DNA of 64,000 nucleotides from Chloroflexi bacterium TSY (GCA_019217005.1 JAHBNG010000019.1:62001-126000), one strand, 5' to 3'; positions 1-9,687 are shown, counted from the stretch's first letter. Notes: generated from the letters alone by a model not told the origin. Translations and numbers: made by a program.

Positions 1-93
1 TAATGTGCAATCATATCGTTCAAGTAGGACAGGCAACACCTGGCCTGCAATTTTGCCACAGGCCCCAGTTACAACAACTTTCGATTTGGTCAT
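1..93 (-). CDS. NAD(P)-binding epimerase/dehydratase, N-terminal fragment
   Basis: The gene runs off the left edge, so only about 31 residues are visible. They begin MTKSKVVVTGACGKIAGQ, a beta strand followed by a TGxxGxxG-type dinucleotide-binding loop. This is typical of extended short-chain dehydrogenases (NAD-dependent epimerase/dehydratase family). The ATG lies only 4 bases after the etfA stop codon, so the two are probably co-transcribed. Substrate cannot be judged from this fragment. Confidence 0.6.
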   Translation of the reverse strand, partial: MTKSKVVVTGACGKIAGQVLPVLLERYDCTL

Positions 94-97
94 GATT

Positions 98-1081
98 TTA
101 CGCCCTTAATCGTTTTTGCATCTCATTTGTCAGTGCGGGCACCATTTTATAGAGATCTTCTACAACTCCATACTTCGCCCGTTCAAAGATAGGTGCATCT
201 GGATCCTTGTTGATCGCCACGATCACCTTGCTGGTACCCATTCCAGCCAGATGCTGAATTGCCCCGCTAATCCCACAAGCAATATAGAGATCCGGGCTAA
301 CCGTTTTACCTGTTTGACCAACCTGATGCTTATAGGGGATATAGCCGGCATCGACTGCGGCGCGGCTCGCACCAACTGCTGCCCCCAAGATTTTTGCCAG
401 GTCGGCGACCAGTTGAAAACCCAATTCAGGATCTTGAGCAACGCCCCGCCCGCCGGAGACGATTAGGTTGGCATCGGTCAACGAGATTTCACCTGTATCG
501 GTACTACTTGTCGCTACGACCGTTATGGTGGGGATCTCATTGTTCAACGATACGGCGAATGGCTGAATCGAACCAGTTGTGGCTCCGGTTTCGGGCATGG
601 AAAAGGTGCGAGGGCGCACGCTGGCAAATTGTTTGTCTGTGCTAAAGGTCACATCGGTCAAAATATTGCCAGAGTAGACTGTCCGCGTGGCGACCAGTTT
701 CCCATCCTCGACACGTAAATCAGTTGCATCTGACGCGAGACCTGCTCCGAGATCGCATGCTGCTGCCGCACTTAGCTCTCGACCGCGAATGGTTGCGCTC
801 ATCAGGACAATTTGGGAGTCGGTTTCGCTGATTGCTTGTTTCAACACGTCAACATATATACCCATCCGATAAGTTGCCAACGCATCGTCCTGTGCGTTAA
901 GCACCGAATCCGCCCCATATCCAACCGCAGCCTCTGCAGCTGCCCCATTGTCATCACCCATAACGAGCGCAACCAGTGAGCTCTCTAACTTATTTGCTAG
1001 TTCACGCCCTTTGCCCAATACTTCCCAGCAGCTCGCTACAGCATCACCGTCAGATTGTTCAATCCATACTAAAACCGACAT
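98..1081 (-). CDS. etfA: Electron transfer flavoprotein alpha subunit
   Basis: A 327-residue protein of normal EtfA length. The N-terminal half is the ETF alpha/beta nucleotide-binding-like domain. The C-terminal third holds the FAD-binding signature, visible as [19 protein letters not shown] followed by AIQHLAGM, and then the NKDPDAPIF segment. With EtfB it passes electrons from acyl-CoA and other dehydrogenases to the quinone pool through ETF:QO. No etfB is adjacent: upstream is a short palindromic repeat and then a broken oxidoreductase gene, so the partner lies elsewhere. Family assignment is firm; the redox partner is unknown. Confidence 0.95.
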   Translation of the reverse strand: MSVLVWIEQSDGDAVASCWEVLGKGRELANKLESSLVALVMGDDNGAAAEAAVGYGADSVLNAQDDALATYRMGIYVDVLKQAISETDSQIVLMSATIRGRELSAAAACDLGAGLASDATDLRVEDGKLVATRTVYSGNILTDVTFSTDKQFASVRPRTFSMPETGATTGSIQPFAVSLNNEIPTITVVATSSTDTGEISLTDANLIVSGGRGVAQDPELGFQLVADLAKILGAAVGASRAAVDAGYIPYKHQVGQTGKTVSPDLYIACGISGAIQHLAGMGTSKVIVAINKDPDAPIFERAKYGVVEDLYKMVPALTNEMQKRLRA

Positions 1082-1102
1082 CTTTTTCTCCCATCATAGT
1101 CG

Positions 1103-1180
1103 GTGGTATCCCAAAATGTGTGTAAATTCGCTTTTTCTTTGAGAGACCAAGCGACTTTTACACAATTTGTGGTATACCAC
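1103..1180. repeat. Short palindromic repeat, family A (diverged copy)
   Basis: Imperfect inverted repeat whose arms read GTGGTATCCCAAAATGTGTG and, on the other side, CACAATTTGTGGTATACCAC. It belongs to the dispersed family A (consensus ends TGTCCCAAAGTGTGTAAATG and CATTTACACACTTTGTGGTA) found at about eight sites in this window, always between genes. This copy lies just upstream of etfA. Confidence 0.7.
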
Positions 1181-1181
1181 C

Positions 1182-2587
1182 TCATAGTCTATAGTGTTCA
1201 TCAATCTCTGCTTGGTAAGTGGAGATCTCTCCAGACAGCATTTCGTCCAATCGGACGCGACGACCCAATACAGACGATTCTAGCATGGCAAAGGCGCAAG
1301 CAAGATCATGTAATCCTTCACGTCCGCTCGTCTCTGGATCGGTGCCAGATTCGATTGAGCGCAACCAATCCAACTGCTGGATGGCATAAGGATCCGTCAG
1401 GCCGAGAGGAAAGAATTGTTTGCGTTCATCATCCGATAAATCACGCTCAAAACGTTCGACAACAGGTTCACGATGGCCATCGTCGTCGATCAGTTCTCCA
1501 CCTTTGATACAACCCTTACTGCCATAGAAGGCTGGTGCACCAGGAATCGCTAATTCCTCACCGTGTCCAGCCCAGGACCAGAGGAGTTGAGCGACTGCTT
1601 CATTTTCGAAGCCAGCAACGGCCAAATATGTGTCATCCACATTGGCAGGTGTACTACCGCGAACGTTTCCTTGCGTATCCTGCAAGCTGCGTACCGGTTC
1701 AAAGGTCTTGGCAACCCCACTCCAAGCAACTTCGCCAAAGATGTAGCGCAGTAGATGAAATTGATGTACACTAATGTCAATCGAGCCACCACCTCCACCA
1801 AGCAGTTTGTCGCCGCCACGGCGTTTCGGCGACAACCTTATTTGGGGACCAGAGTCCACCAAGCGAACCAACCAGCGCCATTTGTGGCTCGCCGATCAAA
1901 CCGTTGCGAACTGCCCAACCAGCTGCCCGCGTGAATTGTCCTTGCCGTACATTTTCAAATGTACCGAGGGTGAGTCCATTTTTTCGCGCTCCATTCACCA
2001 TTTTGCGAGCGGCAGCCACCGAAATCGCAAGTGGTTTTTGGGGGTGGTTCATTTTAGCTGGATAGATAGGTTTACACTTTTAGAAACAGAAAGAACGTTT
2101 ATATTCTCTGATTTCGCCGGTTCTCAGAGAGAAAACGGTCTCATATAGATTTTTGTCTATATATCAAAAGTGTAAACCTAATTTTGAACCACCCCGGTTT
2201 TTGGGTCAACAAATGTTTATTGGCAGCAAAGCAGACATCTGCAATTTGATGATGAAGAGCCAACGTCGTGAAGTCGTTCACCGCATCAACCACATCTTCA
2301 TCGATCATTTGGCGATAATCCGTGTAGATTTTGACATCAACATCATCTTGGAAATCGCTCAGATATGTATGCGGTGCAGCCAAAGGATCGCCCGTTTCTG
2401 GCAACAGAACAGGCGGGCGCGGTGGTGGACCTTCGCCGCGCTGACGAAACATAAGGGCATCATCTTGCTTGCGTGCGACGAGCGCTGTAATCCGAAAATC
2501 ATCGACGCCAATTTCGCGTAGCCTTTTATATCCTTGTAGATGAGCATTGAGAATACGACCACAACCCACGATGCCAATGCGAATCAT
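1182..2587 (-). pseudogene. Gfo/Idh/MocA-family oxidoreductase, disrupted
   Basis: The N-terminal part (2587 down to about 2196) starts MIRIGIVGCGRILNAHLQGY, a Rossmann GxGxxG motif, and continues to HLLTQKP, equivalent to the conserved EKP region of the family. A 155-bp element (2041-2195) with an 8-bp target duplication then interrupts it. The reading continues from about 2040 (KPLAISVAAARKMV) and needs one more frameshift near 1815, between TPWRR and DKLLGGGGGSIDISVHQFHL, to reach the C-terminal Gfo/Idh domain ending near 1182. Without element and frameshift it would encode about 414 residues. The family acts on sugars or related polyols with NAD(P); the substrate is unknown. Two independent lesions make this a pseudogene. 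Confidence 0.85.
2041..2195. mobile_element. 155-bp MITE-like element, GGGGTGGTTC ends
   Basis: Perfect 10-bp terminal inverted repeats GGGGTGGTTC/GAACCACCCC flanked by the 8-bp direct repeat GGTTTTTG (2033-2040 and 2196-2203). Subterminal inverted arms resemble GGTTTACACTTTT / AAAAGTGTAAACCT. No coding capacity. By eye it is identical, in reverse orientation, to the copy at 27177-27331. An 8-bp duplication is typical of some IS families such as IS1595, but no autonomous relative lies in the window. Confidence 0.9.
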
Positions 2588-2696
2588 ACGTGCTCCTCTA
2601 TCGATAGAAAATTTGTAGCTATTCAGCTTATCAGCATTTCAGCAATCAGCTTGACACGTTTAAGCAGCTTGTCTCGACAGGGAAGTGTATTGTTCG

Positions 2697-2792
2697 ATGA
2701 CTTCGTGACCTCCCGTGTTCGACGACATCGTAGCCACTGCCTCAGGCGTCAGGGACACGATGTCTCCGAACAGTAGGGGTCACGAAGTGTCC
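2697..2792. repeat. Long imperfect inverted repeat (hairpin) between genes
   Basis: Arms of about 33 bases: the left arm contains CTTCGTGACC, TGTTCG and GACATCGT; the right arm contains ACGATGTC, CGAACA and GGTCACGAAG. The loop is about 24 bases. It could fold as a stable stem in RNA or DNA. Flanking text carries repeated GCTGA/CAGCT words. No other copy was seen in the window. Confidence 0.6.
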
Positions 2793-2850
2793 GAACCATA
2801 CAGGGAAGTGCCAAGCTGATGGCTGACCAGCTGAATGCTTACGAAGATTT

Positions 2851-3171
2851 TTAGTGAATTGCTGAGCGGGACGTTGGTTCCATCACTGTGACTTTAATCT
2901 TTTCTCGATCAAGTAATGTACCCACCTTGGGACCAATGACATTTACCCATTCGTTATCCTGATAGACCGCAGCATAATGTTTTTCTTTCTCTGATTCATT
3001 TTCAAAGCGGCGAATCCAGATATAAAGATCGTCTTCTTCGGGTGACGTAAATGAGCCCACAACATTCATACCCCTGGCAATCTGGAATGGCATGATGACT
3101 TCTTCCATGTATTGCACCCATTCATCCATTTTGCCTGGTCGCACGCGATATTGGCGAAGTTCAAAAAACAT
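2851..3171 (-). CDS. NIPSNAP family protein
   Basis: A 106-residue protein starting MFFELRQYRVRPGKMDEWVQ, the hallmark beginning of NIPSNAP/ferredoxin-like alpha-beta barrel (dimeric) proteins. The ATG at 3171 is chosen over one 60 bases upstream because a GGAG ribosome site precedes it and homologues begin here. Family members often sit beside oxidoreductases, and an oxidoreductase pseudogene is the next gene. The biochemical role is unknown. Confidence 0.85.
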   Translation of the reverse strand: MFFELRQYRVRPGKMDEWVQYMEEVIMPFQIARGMNVVGSFTSPEEDDLYIWIRRFENESEKEKHYAAVYQDNEWVNVIGPKVGTLLDREKIKVTVMEPTSRSAIH

Positions 3172-3301
3172 GGTTTCTCCTTTATCTATCTTTTCACTGT
3201 TTTGCCGATATGGTAAAATGAATTGTTGCATTATATGTCAGAATTTGGAAAACTCATAACGATTCGTATCATCAATGAGTAAATTCCGGTTGGTTTGAGT
3301 C

Positions 3302-3375
3302 TGTACCCTAAAGTGTGTAAATGGAGTAGGTTCTCTGACTAAGCAGTTTCCATTTACATACTTTGGGACACACTG
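3302..3375. repeat. Short palindromic repeat, family A
   Basis: Arms GTACCCTAAAGTGTGTAAAT and ATTTACATACTTTGGGACAC around a centre containing TTCTCTGACTAAGCAG. Member of dispersed family A. Confidence 0.75.
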
Positions 3376-3386
3376 TCTAGTTTCAA

Positions 3387-3434
3387 TAGACCGCAGTAGA
3401 GTCGCCATGCATGGCAACTCCGCGTTGCGGTCTA
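3387..3434. repeat. 48-bp hairpin repeat, TAGACCGCA ends
   Basis: Outer arms TAGACCGCA/TGCGGTCTA enclose inner arms related to GAGTCGCCATG/CATGGCAACTC. A second copy of the same 48-bp length occurs at 53265-53312. The right arm lies about 37 bases upstream of the downstream start codon. Confidence 0.75.
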
Positions 3435-3470
3435 CTGAGTTTACACTCAACTTTACAGGATAAATTCATC

Positions 3471-4022
3471 ATGAGCTATGACGGTCGAGTTCATACCGTA
3501 GAGATTGCGGGAATCACCCGCAACTTGCCTCTCTTTGAGGTGACTGCTGGTTTCAAGATCGCTATTTTTAACATGTTGGGAGACACAGAAATTGTGGAAG
3601 CCGCTGCCAGCGCTCTGGCGGACCAAATGCCCTCATCCACCGGTGTGATCATCGTCCCAGAAGTAAAGGCCGTTCCCTTAGGGCATGCTCTTTCTGTTAG
3701 ATGTAATCTACCCTATGTGGTCGTACGGAAAGTTCAAAAGCCATATATGGTTGATTGCCTTGAAACCGAAGTGGTAAGCATTACAACGGGTGTCCCGCAG
3801 ACGCTCTATATTGATGGCAAAGATTTGGCATTCGTCAAATCCAAGGATGCCCTCCTGGTTGATGACGTGATCAGTACAGGGAGCACGCTCAAAGGGTTGC
3901 GAAGCTTGATGGCCAAAGCGAATGCGGCAATCGTTGGCGAAATGGCTGTCTTTACAGAAGGTGATCAGGCAGATTGGCCGGAAGTGATTGCGCTGGGCCA
4001 TTTACCGGTATTTACAGATTAA
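3471..4022 (+). CDS. Adenine phosphoribosyltransferase-like PRTase
   Basis: A 183-residue type I phosphoribosyltransferase. The PRPP-binding loop is seen as [14 protein letters not shown] and the segment [18 protein letters not shown] resembles the adenine PRTase region before the flexible loop. It would salvage adenine to AMP with PRPP. An earlier in-frame ATG exists at 3411 but falls inside a hairpin repeat; the start at 3471 follows an AGGA site and is preferred. Slightly unusual Apt; xanthine or other purine specificity is possible. Confidence 0.8.
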   Translation: MSYDGRVHTVEIAGITRNLPLFEVTAGFKIAIFNMLGDTEIVEAAASALADQMPSSTGVIIVPEVKAVPLGHALSVRCNLPYVVVRKVQKPYMVDCLETEVVSITTGVPQTLYIDGKDLAFVKSKDALLVDDVISTGSTLKGLRSLMAKANAAIVGEMAVFTEGDQADWPEVIALGHLPVFTD

Positions 4023-4067
4023 ACATACTTCACTAAATACTGCGTAAACAAAGTGTTTTGGCATTTT

Positions 4068-4154
4068 GGCCCTCATCCCTGACCCCTCTCCCAGGCTGGG
4101 AGAGGGGAATCTGGCTCCCTTCCTCCACCAGTGGGGAAGGGCTGGGATGGGGGC
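4068..4154. repeat. GC-rich CCCTCATCCC-type intergenic repeat
   Basis: Contains CCCTCATCCCTGACCCCTC, a CCCAGGCTGGGAGAGGGG hairpin and GGGCTGGGATGGGGGCGA. This is the widespread CCCTCATCCC...GGGATGAGGG type of intergenic repeat known from Chloroflexota and Cyanobacteria. It occupies most of the gap before prfA. Confidence 0.75.
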
Positions 4155-4195
4155 GAACAGACCGAATAGCTTACTTTACGGAGTACTAAACATCA

Positions 4196-5275
4196 ATGGC
4201 TACATTAGACGAACAATTAACAAAAATTTCAGAACGCTTCGATGAATTAGATGGCTTGATGACGCAACCAGATGTCGTTGCGGATTATACGCGTCTGGCG
4301 GAGTTGGATCGAGAACGGAAGGAACTGGAAGAAGTCGTCGTCATCTTTCGCCGCTACAAAGAGACTCAAACGCAAATCGAAGACAGTCGAGCCATTCTTG
4401 AAGAAGACAATGATGACGAGATGCGAGAGCTCGCTGAGCTAGAGATTTCTGAGCTAGAACTTGAGTTGGCTGACTTGGAATCTTCGCTTAAGCTTTTGTT
4501 AGTACCCAAAGACCCCAAAGATGACAAAGATGTCATTATGGAGATCCGGGCCGGGACGGGTGGTGAAGAGGCTGGGCTCTTCGCAAACGAACTCATGCGA
4601 ATGTATCTGCGCTGGGCCGACAATCATAAATTCAAAACCGAGTTGTTGAGTACGAGTGAAACAGGTGTTGGCGGCATCAAGGAGGCGATCATTGCGATAC
4701 GTGGTAAAGGCGCATATAGTCGGCTCAAATTTGAGTCGGGTGTTCACCGTGTCCAACGGGTCCCATCGACTGAGAGTCAGGGACGAATTCACACGAGCGC
4801 AGCGACCGTTGCCGTTCTGCCAGAAGCAGATGAAGTAGAGGTCGAAATCAAAGAAAATGAGATCAAGATGGATGTCTTTCGTAGCAGTGGCCCAGGAGGA
4901 CAAAGCGTCAATACAACTGATTCGGCCGTTCGTCTGACCCATTTACCTTCCGGCATTGTGATCAGCTGTCAGGATGAAAAGAGCCAATTGCAAAACCGTC
5001 TGAAAGCGATGCGGATCCTACGTGTGCGTCTATATGAGGCAGAGCAGCGGCGCCAGATGGAAGAAATGGGTGCGACGCGGAAGAGTCAGGTTGGCTCGGG
5101 TGATCGCAGCGAAAAGATACGAACGTATAACTTTCCACAGAGTCGTGTGACCGACCATCGTATTCATAAAACGAGCCACCGATTGGAAGGGATACTTGAC
5201 GGCAATCTTGATGAGTTTATCGATGACTTGGCTCGTCATGAACAGGCAGAACGCTTACAAGCCGTTGGCGAATAG
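4196..5275 (+). CDS. prfA: Peptide chain release factor 1
   Basis: 359 residues, the usual RF1 length. The GGQ loop that triggers peptidyl-tRNA hydrolysis is present as [10 protein letters not shown], and the stop-codon recognition tripeptide appears as PST in [14 protein letters not shown] (PAT in E. coli RF1). It terminates translation at UAA and UAG. The following gene encodes the methyltransferase that modifies the GGQ glutamine, a common bacterial pairing, here 327 bases away. Confidence 0.97.
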   Translation: MATLDEQLTKISERFDELDGLMTQPDVVADYTRLAELDRERKELEEVVVIFRRYKETQTQIEDSRAILEEDNDDEMRELAELEISELELELADLESSLKLLLVPKDPKDDKDVIMEIRAGTGGEEAGLFANELMRMYLRWADNHKFKTELLSTSETGVGGIKEAIIAIRGKGAYSRLKFESGVHRVQRVPSTESQGRIHTSAATVAVLPEADEVEVEIKENEIKMDVFRSSGPGGQSVNTTDSAVRLTHLPSGIVISCQDEKSQLQNRLKAMRILRVRLYEAEQRRQMEEMGATRKSQVGSGDRSEKIRTYNFPQSRVTDHRIHKTSHRLEGILDGNLDEFIDDLARHEQAERLQAVGE

Positions 5276-5602
5276 TTTGCGACACAACCGAGAATAGATC
5301 TAATTATCAATGTTTTGTAAGATATACGTCGTTGTTTATTTGTAAAAATCTGATAGAATATTGTTATCTTGATATAGGAGATTGACTTACGATAATTTAA
5401 GTTTTGACAAATCCTGTAACTTATCGTATTTTAAGGAAGCTAAGCACTGTTCACCAACAATGAGGTTGGGTTTAGAAGACCAATTATACTCCGCAGCAGC
5501 ACATTATACCATTCTTTCTCGACTAAAAAGTGTTATTTTATGGCGCTGCTCAGTATACCCTATTCAATCAACTTGAAAATCATAATCTGATGGCTGTTAG
5601 TC
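5276..5602. other. AT-rich gap between prfA and prmC
   Basis: No convincing gene. A possible sigma70-type promoter reads TTGTTT (5332-5337), 16 bases, TAGAAT (5354-5359). Complementary words TTACGATAA and TTATCGTA about 20 bases apart could form a stem in the leader. Nothing else recognised. Confidence 0.35.
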
Positions 5603-6844
5603 ATGAAGGCCATCTCTACACAAGAGGAGGTTGCTTTGGCTATTTTGCAGGTCAATGTAGGACCAGCAGAACGCTTGCACCGCCTGAAAAATTCCCAACG
5701 AAGGGAGTCTGGTGGTCCCCCAATTACGAATCAGGAAAATACGTTCCAATCCAATCATGATCCACAACGTTCTCCACACAGCAGCTTGTTCAATCATCCC
5801 ATCGAGTATGACCAAAACGAATTTTTGACTGTAGATTTAACCTCACCGGAGGTGCTGCATCAAAAAGATAGTTTGATTCGGCAGCGTTTTGTCTGGAATC
5901 TAACGCCATCGACCACGGTTGGTCGAGCGCTCGTTTCCGCAGCGCAACGCCTTCAGGGCATGGGCGTCGATACTCCTCAATTGGATGCACAGATAATTTT
6001 GGCACATGTTCTTGACGTTGATCGTAGTTATCTTTTCGCACACCACGACTATGAACTCAAAAGCGAAGAAGCGAGACGATATACTGACTTAATTGTGCGT
6101 CGTGCGAACAACGAGCCAGTTGCATACCTGATTCGTCACAGAGAGTTCTATGGTCTAGACTTTTTTGTTGATAATCGTGTTTTAATTCCACGTCCTGAGA
6201 CAGAGTTGCTGGTCGATGCTGTGCTCAGTCAGCTTGAAATCTGGTCTGAAGATTTGTCCCCAAACAGACAGCTACGGGTTGTTGATGTTGGAACTGGTAG
6301 CGGTGCAATTGCGATTGCCGTCGCTCGCAATTGTAGTTCTGTCCAAGTCTATGCAACAGATGTCAGTACAGATGCCATCGCTGTTGCCGGATATAACATC
6401 GAACGACTAGATATTCGTTGTCAAGTCACGTTGTTAGAAGGTGATTTGTTGACACCACTAAACAACTCTATCCACAGTGATATGCATAGATATAATGTGC
6501 ATAGATGTGGAGACAATTATGCAGATGTCAAACGGGTGGATATCATTGTTGCCAATTTACCCTATATTAGTGCAAATGACTACGCTAATTTAGCGCCCGA
6601 CATCCGCAACTATGAACCACAGCTTGCTTTAGAGGCTGGTCCCGAAGGATTGGATACAATTCGTCGCTTGTTAAGCGAGGCACCACACTATTTGAATTCC
6701 AATGGTGTCATTTTTCTTGAAATTGGAGATCAACAGGGACAAAAGACCGTTGAATTGGCACGCCAGCTTGTTCCACAAGCGCGGCTTATCGATTTGCGGC
6801 GGGATTATACTGGTCGCGATAGGCTTCTCACGATTGTTTTGTAG
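5603..6844 (+). CDS. prmC: Release factor glutamine N5-methyltransferase, long N-terminus
   Basis: The C-terminal 290 residues are a standard PrmC: N-terminal helical domain (GRALVSAAQRLQGMGVDTPQ), FYGLDFFVDNRVLIPRPETE, SAM loop VVDVGTGSGAIAIAVA, and the NPPY-type catalytic motif as NLPYIS. It methylates the GGQ glutamine of RF1/RF2. About 110 residues precede the domain, low in complexity and unlike PrmC. A strong AGGAGG at 5624-5631 points to a TTG start at 5636 rather than the ATG at 5603. The 30-residue linker with HSDMHRYNVHRCG after the SAM domain is also unusual. Function is confident; the start is not. Confidence 0.88.
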   Translation: MKAISTQEEVALAILQVNVGPAERLHRLKNSQRRESGGPPITNQENTFQSNHDPQRSPHSSLFNHPIEYDQNEFLTVDLTSPEVLHQKDSLIRQRFVWNLTPSTTVGRALVSAAQRLQGMGVDTPQLDAQIILAHVLDVDRSYLFAHHDYELKSEEARRYTDLIVRRANNEPVAYLIRHREFYGLDFFVDNRVLIPRPETELLVDAVLSQLEIWSEDLSPNRQLRVVDVGTGSGAIAIAVARNCSSVQVYATDVSTDAIAVAGYNIERLDIRCQVTLLEGDLLTPLNNSIHSDMHRYNVHRCGDNYADVKRVDIIVANLPYISANDYANLAPDIRNYEPQLALEAGPEGLDTIRRLLSEAPHYLNSNGVIFLEIGDQQGQKTVELARQLVPQARLIDLRRDYTGRDRLLTIVL

Positions 6845-6855
6845 AGGATGAATAG

Positions 6856-7719
6856 ATGAAGCAATCAGAGCCCCCATTTGACCTGATCATTCTGGATTTG
6901 GACGGAACGATTTTAGATCCATATCATTCAACCGACTTTAGCTTATCGATACGCAAAACAATTTCTGCTGTTCAGTCGTCTGGGATTCCAGTGACCATCG
7001 GAACAGGACGTACCTTTGGCTATGTCCAAGAATATGCGCGGATGCTAAACATTACCACGCCTGTCTTGACGACACAAGGAGCTGTCATTGGTGATCCTGT
7101 GAATGGACGAGTCCTGGCTGAGACGTTGATGCCACTTGACGCGGCACGTCAAGTGGCGCAATGGGTCGATGAAACCCAGCGTATAACTGTTTTCTACTTC
7201 ACCAGTGAGGAAGGTGAAGTGGCCATTTACCAAAACCATGAACAGCACAAAGATGCCTCGATTGACAATGATTTTTTTGATCACGTCTTTGGAGACCATA
7301 GAGTTCTATATCCGAACTTTACTCAATTACTTGCGGCAGATCAAATGCGTCCACCCGTGAAATTTATTAGTATTAACGATGCGGAAAAAGAAGAAGATAT
7401 TGTCTCTGATCTCAAAGTCCGTTTTGCTCCACAACTCTACATTACACGCACCCACCCACAATTAGTTGAGGGAACAGCACAAGGTGTGGACAAAGGTTCA
7501 GGTGTGTTGCGGTTATGTGAACTTCTGGATGTTGCTCCGCAACGCGTGCTTGCGATAGGAGACAGTGATAATGATATTCCGATGCTCGAAACTGTTGGAT
7601 TTGCTGTCGCAATGGGCAACGCAAGCGCTGGCGTTAAAGCCGTTGCGGATTGGATTGCACCATCTATTGATGATGATGGTGCTGCAGTAGCGTTAAACAA
7701 GTTTGTGTTAGGCCCTTAA
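6856..7719 (+). CDS. HAD-superfamily hydrolase, Cof type
   Basis: 287 residues. HAD motif I LDLDGTILD, motif II in VTIGTGRT, a C2B cap, and motifs III/IV in the K-rich segment and IGDSDNDIPML. These are Cof-type (YidA/YbiV-like) phosphatases acting on sugar phosphates or flavin/PLP phosphates; the exact substrate cannot be read. It begins 11 bases after prmC and overlaps the convergent next gene by 4 bases at its 3' end. Confidence 0.9.
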   Translation: MKQSEPPFDLIILDLDGTILDPYHSTDFSLSIRKTISAVQSSGIPVTIGTGRTFGYVQEYARMLNITTPVLTTQGAVIGDPVNGRVLAETLMPLDAARQVAQWVDETQRITVFYFTSEEGEVAIYQNHEQHKDASIDNDFFDHVFGDHRVLYPNFTQLLAADQMRPPVKFISINDAEKEEDIVSDLKVRFAPQLYITRTHPQLVEGTAQGVDKGSGVLRLCELLDVAPQRVLAIGDSDNDIPMLETVGFAVAMGNASAGVKAVADWIAPSIDDDGAAVALNKFVLGP

Positions 7720-8678
7720 GGGATCAATATCGACAAAAAGTTGTCGATATGCAATTGATTGTTGAGTGCATATTGCTCGAATAGCTCGCTTGCAGCCCGA
7801 TGCACGAGACAATGTCGGCGAGCAAGTCGATCAATATCGGATGAATACCCTCCTCCAACCACTGAAGCGACAGGAATAGATCGTCGCAGACACTCCTCAA
7901 TTACCATCCAATCTCGCCGAAAGATCCCTTCGTCAGTCAGGGCCAATTTACCCAATGCGTCATCCTTGTGCGGGTCGACGCCTCCGTCATATAAGACCAG
8001 CCCTGGTTTAAATTTTTCTAGAACCAATAGGAGATGGTTCTGAAGTTGAGCCAGATACTCTTCATCCTGCAGTCCGCTGGGCAATGGGACATCTAGATCG
8101 CTGCTTGCTTTCCGATAAGGAAAGTTCTTTTCACAGTGCATTGAAAATGTGAAAATGCTCGGATCCTGCGCCAAGATCGCGGCGGTTCCATCGCCTTGGT
8201 GCACATCTAAGTCGACGATGAGCACGCGATGAATAGAGTGCAGTTGCTGAACATGGCGCGCAGTAATGGCGAGATCGTTAAAAATACAGTATCCGGAGCC
8301 AAAATCGGCATGTGCGTGATGCGTTCCACCCGCCGTATTGCAGGCTACACCAAACTGTAAAGCTAACTCAGCTGTCAGGACTGTACCACCAATGGCCGTG
8401 CGAGTTCGACGAACCAGTTCTGCGCTCCACGGAAACCCAATCCGACGCATAACCTTCGGGTCAATTGTACCGGTTAGATAGGAATTGACGTACTTCTGAT
8501 CATGTGCAAGTTCAAGCAAAGCAGGAGATGCAATGGCGGGACAATGAAACTGGTCAATTGACGCAATGCCATCTTTGATCAGATGCTCATAAACCTTGCC
8601 AAACTTGAGCATCGGAAAACGGTGTTCCTTTGGTAGAGGTGTTACATAATCAGCGTGGAAAACAAAGGGGATAGACAT
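7716..8678 (-). CDS. Histone deacetylase/acetylpolyamine amidohydrolase family
   Basis: 320 residues with the arginase/deacetylase fold. Visible active-site elements are TAGGTHHAHADFGSGYCIFND (paired His), VDLDVHQGDGTA (metal Asp/His), YDGGVDPHKDD (second metal Asp) and VVGGGY. Bacterial class IV-like members deacetylate small acetylated amines or lysines. It is transcribed toward the HAD gene with a 4-base overlap and is monocistronic on its strand. Substrate unknown. Confidence 0.92.
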   Translation of the reverse strand: MSIPFVFHADYVTPLPKEHRFPMLKFGKVYEHLIKDGIASIDQFHCPAIASPALLELAHDQKYVNSYLTGTIDPKVMRRIGFPWSAELVRRTRTAIGGTVLTAELALQFGVACNTAGGTHHAHADFGSGYCIFNDLAITARHVQQLHSIHRVLIVDLDVHQGDGTAAILAQDPSIFTFSMHCEKNFPYRKASSDLDVPLPSGLQDEEYLAQLQNHLLLVLEKFKPGLVLYDGGVDPHKDDALGKLALTDEGIFRRDWMVIEECLRRSIPVASVVGGGYSSDIDRLARRHCLVHRAASELFEQYALNNQLHIDNFLSILIP

Positions 8679-8803
8679 AAAATAGATAGATCTGTTTAGT
8701 TATTTGTCAGATCATGGTTAGATTTCATTTGCTATACTCCATGTGACAACTTTCCCCGATCTGATAACTTCTTGTTGTTCAAAGGAACAAGATTCAATAT
8801 TTA

Positions 8804-8872
8804 GGGAGTGTGTAAATGCGGCGGTTCTCTGACTGAACAATGTTCATTTACACACTTTGTGGTACACGCTCA
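8804..8872. repeat. Short palindromic repeat, family A
   Basis: GGAGTGTGTAAATGCGG at the left and CATTTACACACTTTGTGGTA at the right, with the family-typical centre TTCTCTGACTGAACAATG. The left end is slightly shorter than in other copies. Confidence 0.7.
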
Positions 8873-8891
8873 TATTTAGAAAGGTAAAAGT

Positions 8892-9404
8892 ATGCCCATT
8901 TCTCAACAGATCATCTTCATTCTATGGGGCAATCAGTGTGATGAGGTTGCTGTTGTTCTCTTAACCAGCGAGTTACGTCAAATGGGCCTTTGCGTAAAAA
9001 TAGTGAGCGTAGGTGGGCGACAAGGCATCGGTCTAAATGGTATATCCATCGTGCCAAATCTGACGTTGGGACAGGCACTGAGACAAGCACACCGAGCAAG
9101 TTGTATCATTATCCCTTGTGATGAACGAACATTGCAACGATTTCATGCCGATCCGCGCTTGCAAGAATTTCTTGCAGGTGCACGCAACCAAAATGCCTGT
9201 ATCGTAGTGCGAGAACCAAAAACGTCCATCATGCGTATCGCGTCTCTTCATCAAGCAAGACCAAAACCAGAAGACGATTTTGTGTCAACGGTTGTTTATC
9301 CAACAGGCGATGCCTTAATGAGCTTTGCTCATAGATTGGCTCAATTGCTGTTATCCGGGGATTGGAATCATGCCGCAGATCATTCATCACTATTCACAGA
9401 TTGA
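8892..9404 (+). CDS. DJ-1/PfpI-like protein without the usual cysteine
   Basis: 170 residues. The order of elements fits the DJ-1/PfpI fold: a first strand, EVAVVLLTSELRQMG, a second strand CVKIVSVGG, then GLNGISIVPNLTLGQAL and a strand SCIIIPCDE followed by DPRLQEFLAGARNQNACIVV. In active family members the last strand leads into a cysteine nucleophile elbow (ICHGP-like); here the matching segment reads IVVREP, so classic catalysis is unlikely. No operon partner: a repeat lies upstream. Assignment is by fold pattern only. Confidence 0.6.
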   Translation: MPISQQIIFILWGNQCDEVAVVLLTSELRQMGLCVKIVSVGGRQGIGLNGISIVPNLTLGQALRQAHRASCIIIPCDERTLQRFHADPRLQEFLAGARNQNACIVVREPKTSIMRIASLHQARPKPEDDFVSTVVYPTGDALMSFAHRLAQLLLSGDWNHAADHSSLFTD

Positions 9405-9543
9405 CAAGAGGCAGCGGATTTTCATTTTCTAGTCCTCAAAATTCACTCATTTCAAGGACGATAAACAATTTCGTTTTTGCTTAACGTAGGGTAGAATAGG
9501 AGCCGCCCCCATTCCTGACTAATCATCTAGTTAGGTGTCTTGT

Positions 9544-9687
9544 GTGACATACATACTACTTGCAATTTTGGCTTTGGGACTTCTGGTTGCCATTGCTGTC
9601 GTTGCTGCCACCATCAGAAGTGCACAGATCAGTCGAATTGAAGAGCAGGATTGGATGAATCTTTATGATTCCGATCGTGAGGATTAG
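9544..9687 (+). CDS. Small single-pass membrane protein
   Basis: A 47-residue reading frame from GTG. One hydrophobic segment (residues 3-24, ILLAILALGLLVAIAVVAA) is followed by a charged tail ending EEQDWMNLYDSDRED. The layout, N-terminal membrane helix and acidic cytoplasmic tail, resembles many small bacterial membrane proteins. No recognisable family. It stands alone between the PfpI-like gene and a repeat cluster. Confidence 0.45.
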   Translation: MTYILLAILALGLLVAIAVVAATIRSAQISRIEEQDWMNLYDSDRED

